NCBI GenBank assembly: GCA_026394315.1
Contig: JAPKYM010000330.1
Coordinates: 1 to 6,006, forward strand
Source: Candidatus Bathyarchaeota archaeon
GTDB taxonomy: Archaea > Thermoproteota > Bathyarchaeia > 40CM-2-53-6 > RBG-13-38-9
Length of the DNA stretch: 6,006 nt
Reading direction: 5' to 3'
Below are positions 4,980-6,006 of the stretch, piece after piece (the stretch's first letter is position 1; each line of letters starts with the position of its first letter). Below the pieces are notes generated by a model, which was given only the letters and a program-made list of their open reading frames with translations, made no database searches and was not told the DNA's origin. Position numbers and translations under genes: made by a program.

Positions 4980-6006
4980 AGAGCTACCTGTATCCTGAGT
5001 TCTATGTTGAACGGGACCTAAACAAGTGCGTCCGATGCAAGGTCTGCGTCAGGCAATGCACATACGAGACACACAAGTATGACGCAGAGGATGATATCAT
5101 CGTAAGCGATAACGAGAAATGTGTGAACTGTCAGAGATGTGTGGTCTTCTGTCCGACCCGAGCATTGACGATAAGAAAGAACCCTGTGGCGTATAAGGAG
5201 AACTTCAACTGGACACACGACGCGATAGTGAACTTGAAAAAACAAGCGGAGACAGGAGGCATAGTCTTAACGGGCATGGGGTCAAGCAAACAAAACTTGG
5301 CATACTTTGACAGAATCCTTCTGAACGCCAGTCAGGTGACAAACCCGTCAATCGACCCATTGAGAGAACCAATGGAACTTGTAACATATCTCGGATCGAA
5401 GCCAGACAAGGTTGAGGTAAACCAAGATACAGAAGCAATAAGCCTGCATACGAAGCTATCACCACAACTCAGACTCGAATCACCAATAATGTTCTCCGCA
5501 ATGTCCTACGGAGCAATCAGTTTCAACGTACATCAAGCACTAGCCCAGGCAGCAAGCGAGTTCGGTACATACTTCAATACAGGAGAAGGAGGACTTGACA
5601 AGAGGCTCTACAAGTACGGCCAGAACACAATAGTACAAGTTGCTTCAGGCAGGTTCGGGGTTCATAAAGACTACCTTGATGTTGGAGCAGCTGTAGAGAT
5701 CAAAATTGGACAAGGGGCCAAGCCTGGAATTGGAGGCCACCTACCTGGCGAGAAAGTCACCTCTGACATATCCAGAACCAGAATGATCCCAGAAGGAACT
5801 GACGCTCTTTCTCCAGCACCTCAACACGACATATACTCAATCGAAGACCTGTCGCAGCTCATCTACGCCCTTAAAGAAGCCACAGACTACAGGAAACCAA
5901 TATCCATCAAGATGGCTGCAGTACACAATGTTGCAGCAATTGCTAGCGGCATAGTTCGTGCAGGCGCCGATATTGTGGCGATTGACGGAGTAAGAGGCGC
6001 AACAGG
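4973..6006 (+). CDS. Glutamate synthase domain 2 with N-terminal 2x4Fe-4S ferredoxin, 3' end missing
   Basis: Central catalytic subunit of the archaeal split glutamate synthase, which uses FMN to reduce 2-iminoglutarate to glutamate. From ATG 4973 the frame is open for 344 codons to the right edge, where the window ends mid-codon. Residues 19-61 form a two-cluster ferredoxin (C19-x2-C22-x2-C25-x3-C29 and C50-x2-C53-x2-C56-x3-CP, C60-P61). A linker follows, and then the TIM-barrel domain: MFSAMSYGAISFNVHQALA, the NTGEGGLD stretch, the QGAKPGIGGHLPG stretch typical of glutamate synthases, DALSPAPQHDIYSIEDL, and the phosphate-binding end ADIVAIDGVRGATG. Bacterial GltB keeps this domain in one 1500-residue chain. 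Here amidotransferase and FMN domains are separate genes, and the ferredoxin unit suggests reduced ferredoxin or the upstream polyferredoxin as donor. No lesion is seen in this gene. The gene symbol is left blank because naming of the split subunits varies. Confidence 0.92.
   Translation, partial: MLKSYLYPEFYVERDLNKCVRCKVCVRQCTYETHKYDAEDDIIVSDNEKCVNCQRCVVFCPTRALTIRKNPVAYKENFNWTHDAIVNLKKQAETGGIVLTGMGSSKQNLAYFDRILLNASQVTNPSIDPLREPMELVTYLGSKPDKVEVNQDTEAISLHTKLSPQLRLESPIMFSAMSYGAISFNVHQALAQAASEFGTYFNTGEGGLDKRLYKYGQNTIVQVASGRFGVHKDYLDVGAAVEIKIGQGAKPGIGGHLPGEKVTSDISRTRMIPEGTDALSPAPQHDIYSIEDLSQLIYALKEATDYRKPISIKMAAVHNVAAIASGIVRAGADIVAIDGVRGAT

Noticed and set aside
1..6006. CRISPR array, insertion sequence or attachment site
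   Set aside because: No regularly spaced repeats, transposase motifs, terminal inverted repeats or tRNA-end duplications were seen on either strand.

Overview
The window looks archaeal. The evidence is a coenzyme M biosynthesis gene (comB), an archaeal-style split glutamate synthase, a TTTATATA TATA-like box, a poly-T stop after the first gene, and strong GGAGG-type ribosome binding sites that support TTG and GTG as well as ATG starts. A Bathyarchaeia-like or other methanogen-related lineage fits, but this is inference. I cannot fix the taxon from the sequence alone.

Layout. (1) 2-571, plus strand: the 3' part of comB (2-phosphosulfolactate phosphatase), cut by the left edge. (2) 572-855: a gap with a T-run terminator candidate and a good TATA-like box that has no recognisable gene behind it. 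(3) 856-1998, minus strand: a 380-residue DNA-binding regulator built from two tandem copies of an HTH plus ligand-domain-like unit. (4) 1999-2136: an AT-rich divergent promoter region with a 10-bp imperfect direct repeat. (5) 2137-6006, plus strand: a tightly packed four-gene operon. It encodes a polyferredoxin with four 4Fe-4S clusters, a FAD/NAD(P)-dependent oxidoreductase, a class II glutamine amidotransferase (glutamate synthase domain 1), and a ferredoxin plus FMN glutamate synthase subunit (domain 2, running off the right edge). Each junction overlaps or is nearly contiguous, and each gene has its own GGAGG site.

Working model (inference): the flavoprotein takes electrons from NAD(P)H, taking the place of GltD. 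It passes them through the polyferredoxin to the two 4Fe-4S clusters and FMN of the synthase subunit. The amidotransferase releases ammonia from glutamine to make glutamate from 2-oxoglutarate. The divergent regulator is the obvious candidate controller. The GXGXG (domain 3) subunit would be expected beyond the right edge.

The most notable signal is that the two middle genes are not open as written. The oxidoreductase needs two -1 shifts, each exactly at an A-AAA-AAG heptamer. The amidotransferase has an in-frame TGA at the position of its catalytic N-terminal cysteine, and further on a +1 base in a G7 run. The reconstructed proteins are otherwise intact and carry all the family motifs I looked for. 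The three homopolymer lesions could be sequencing errors, recent decay or recoding. The TGA is harder to explain as a homopolymer error.
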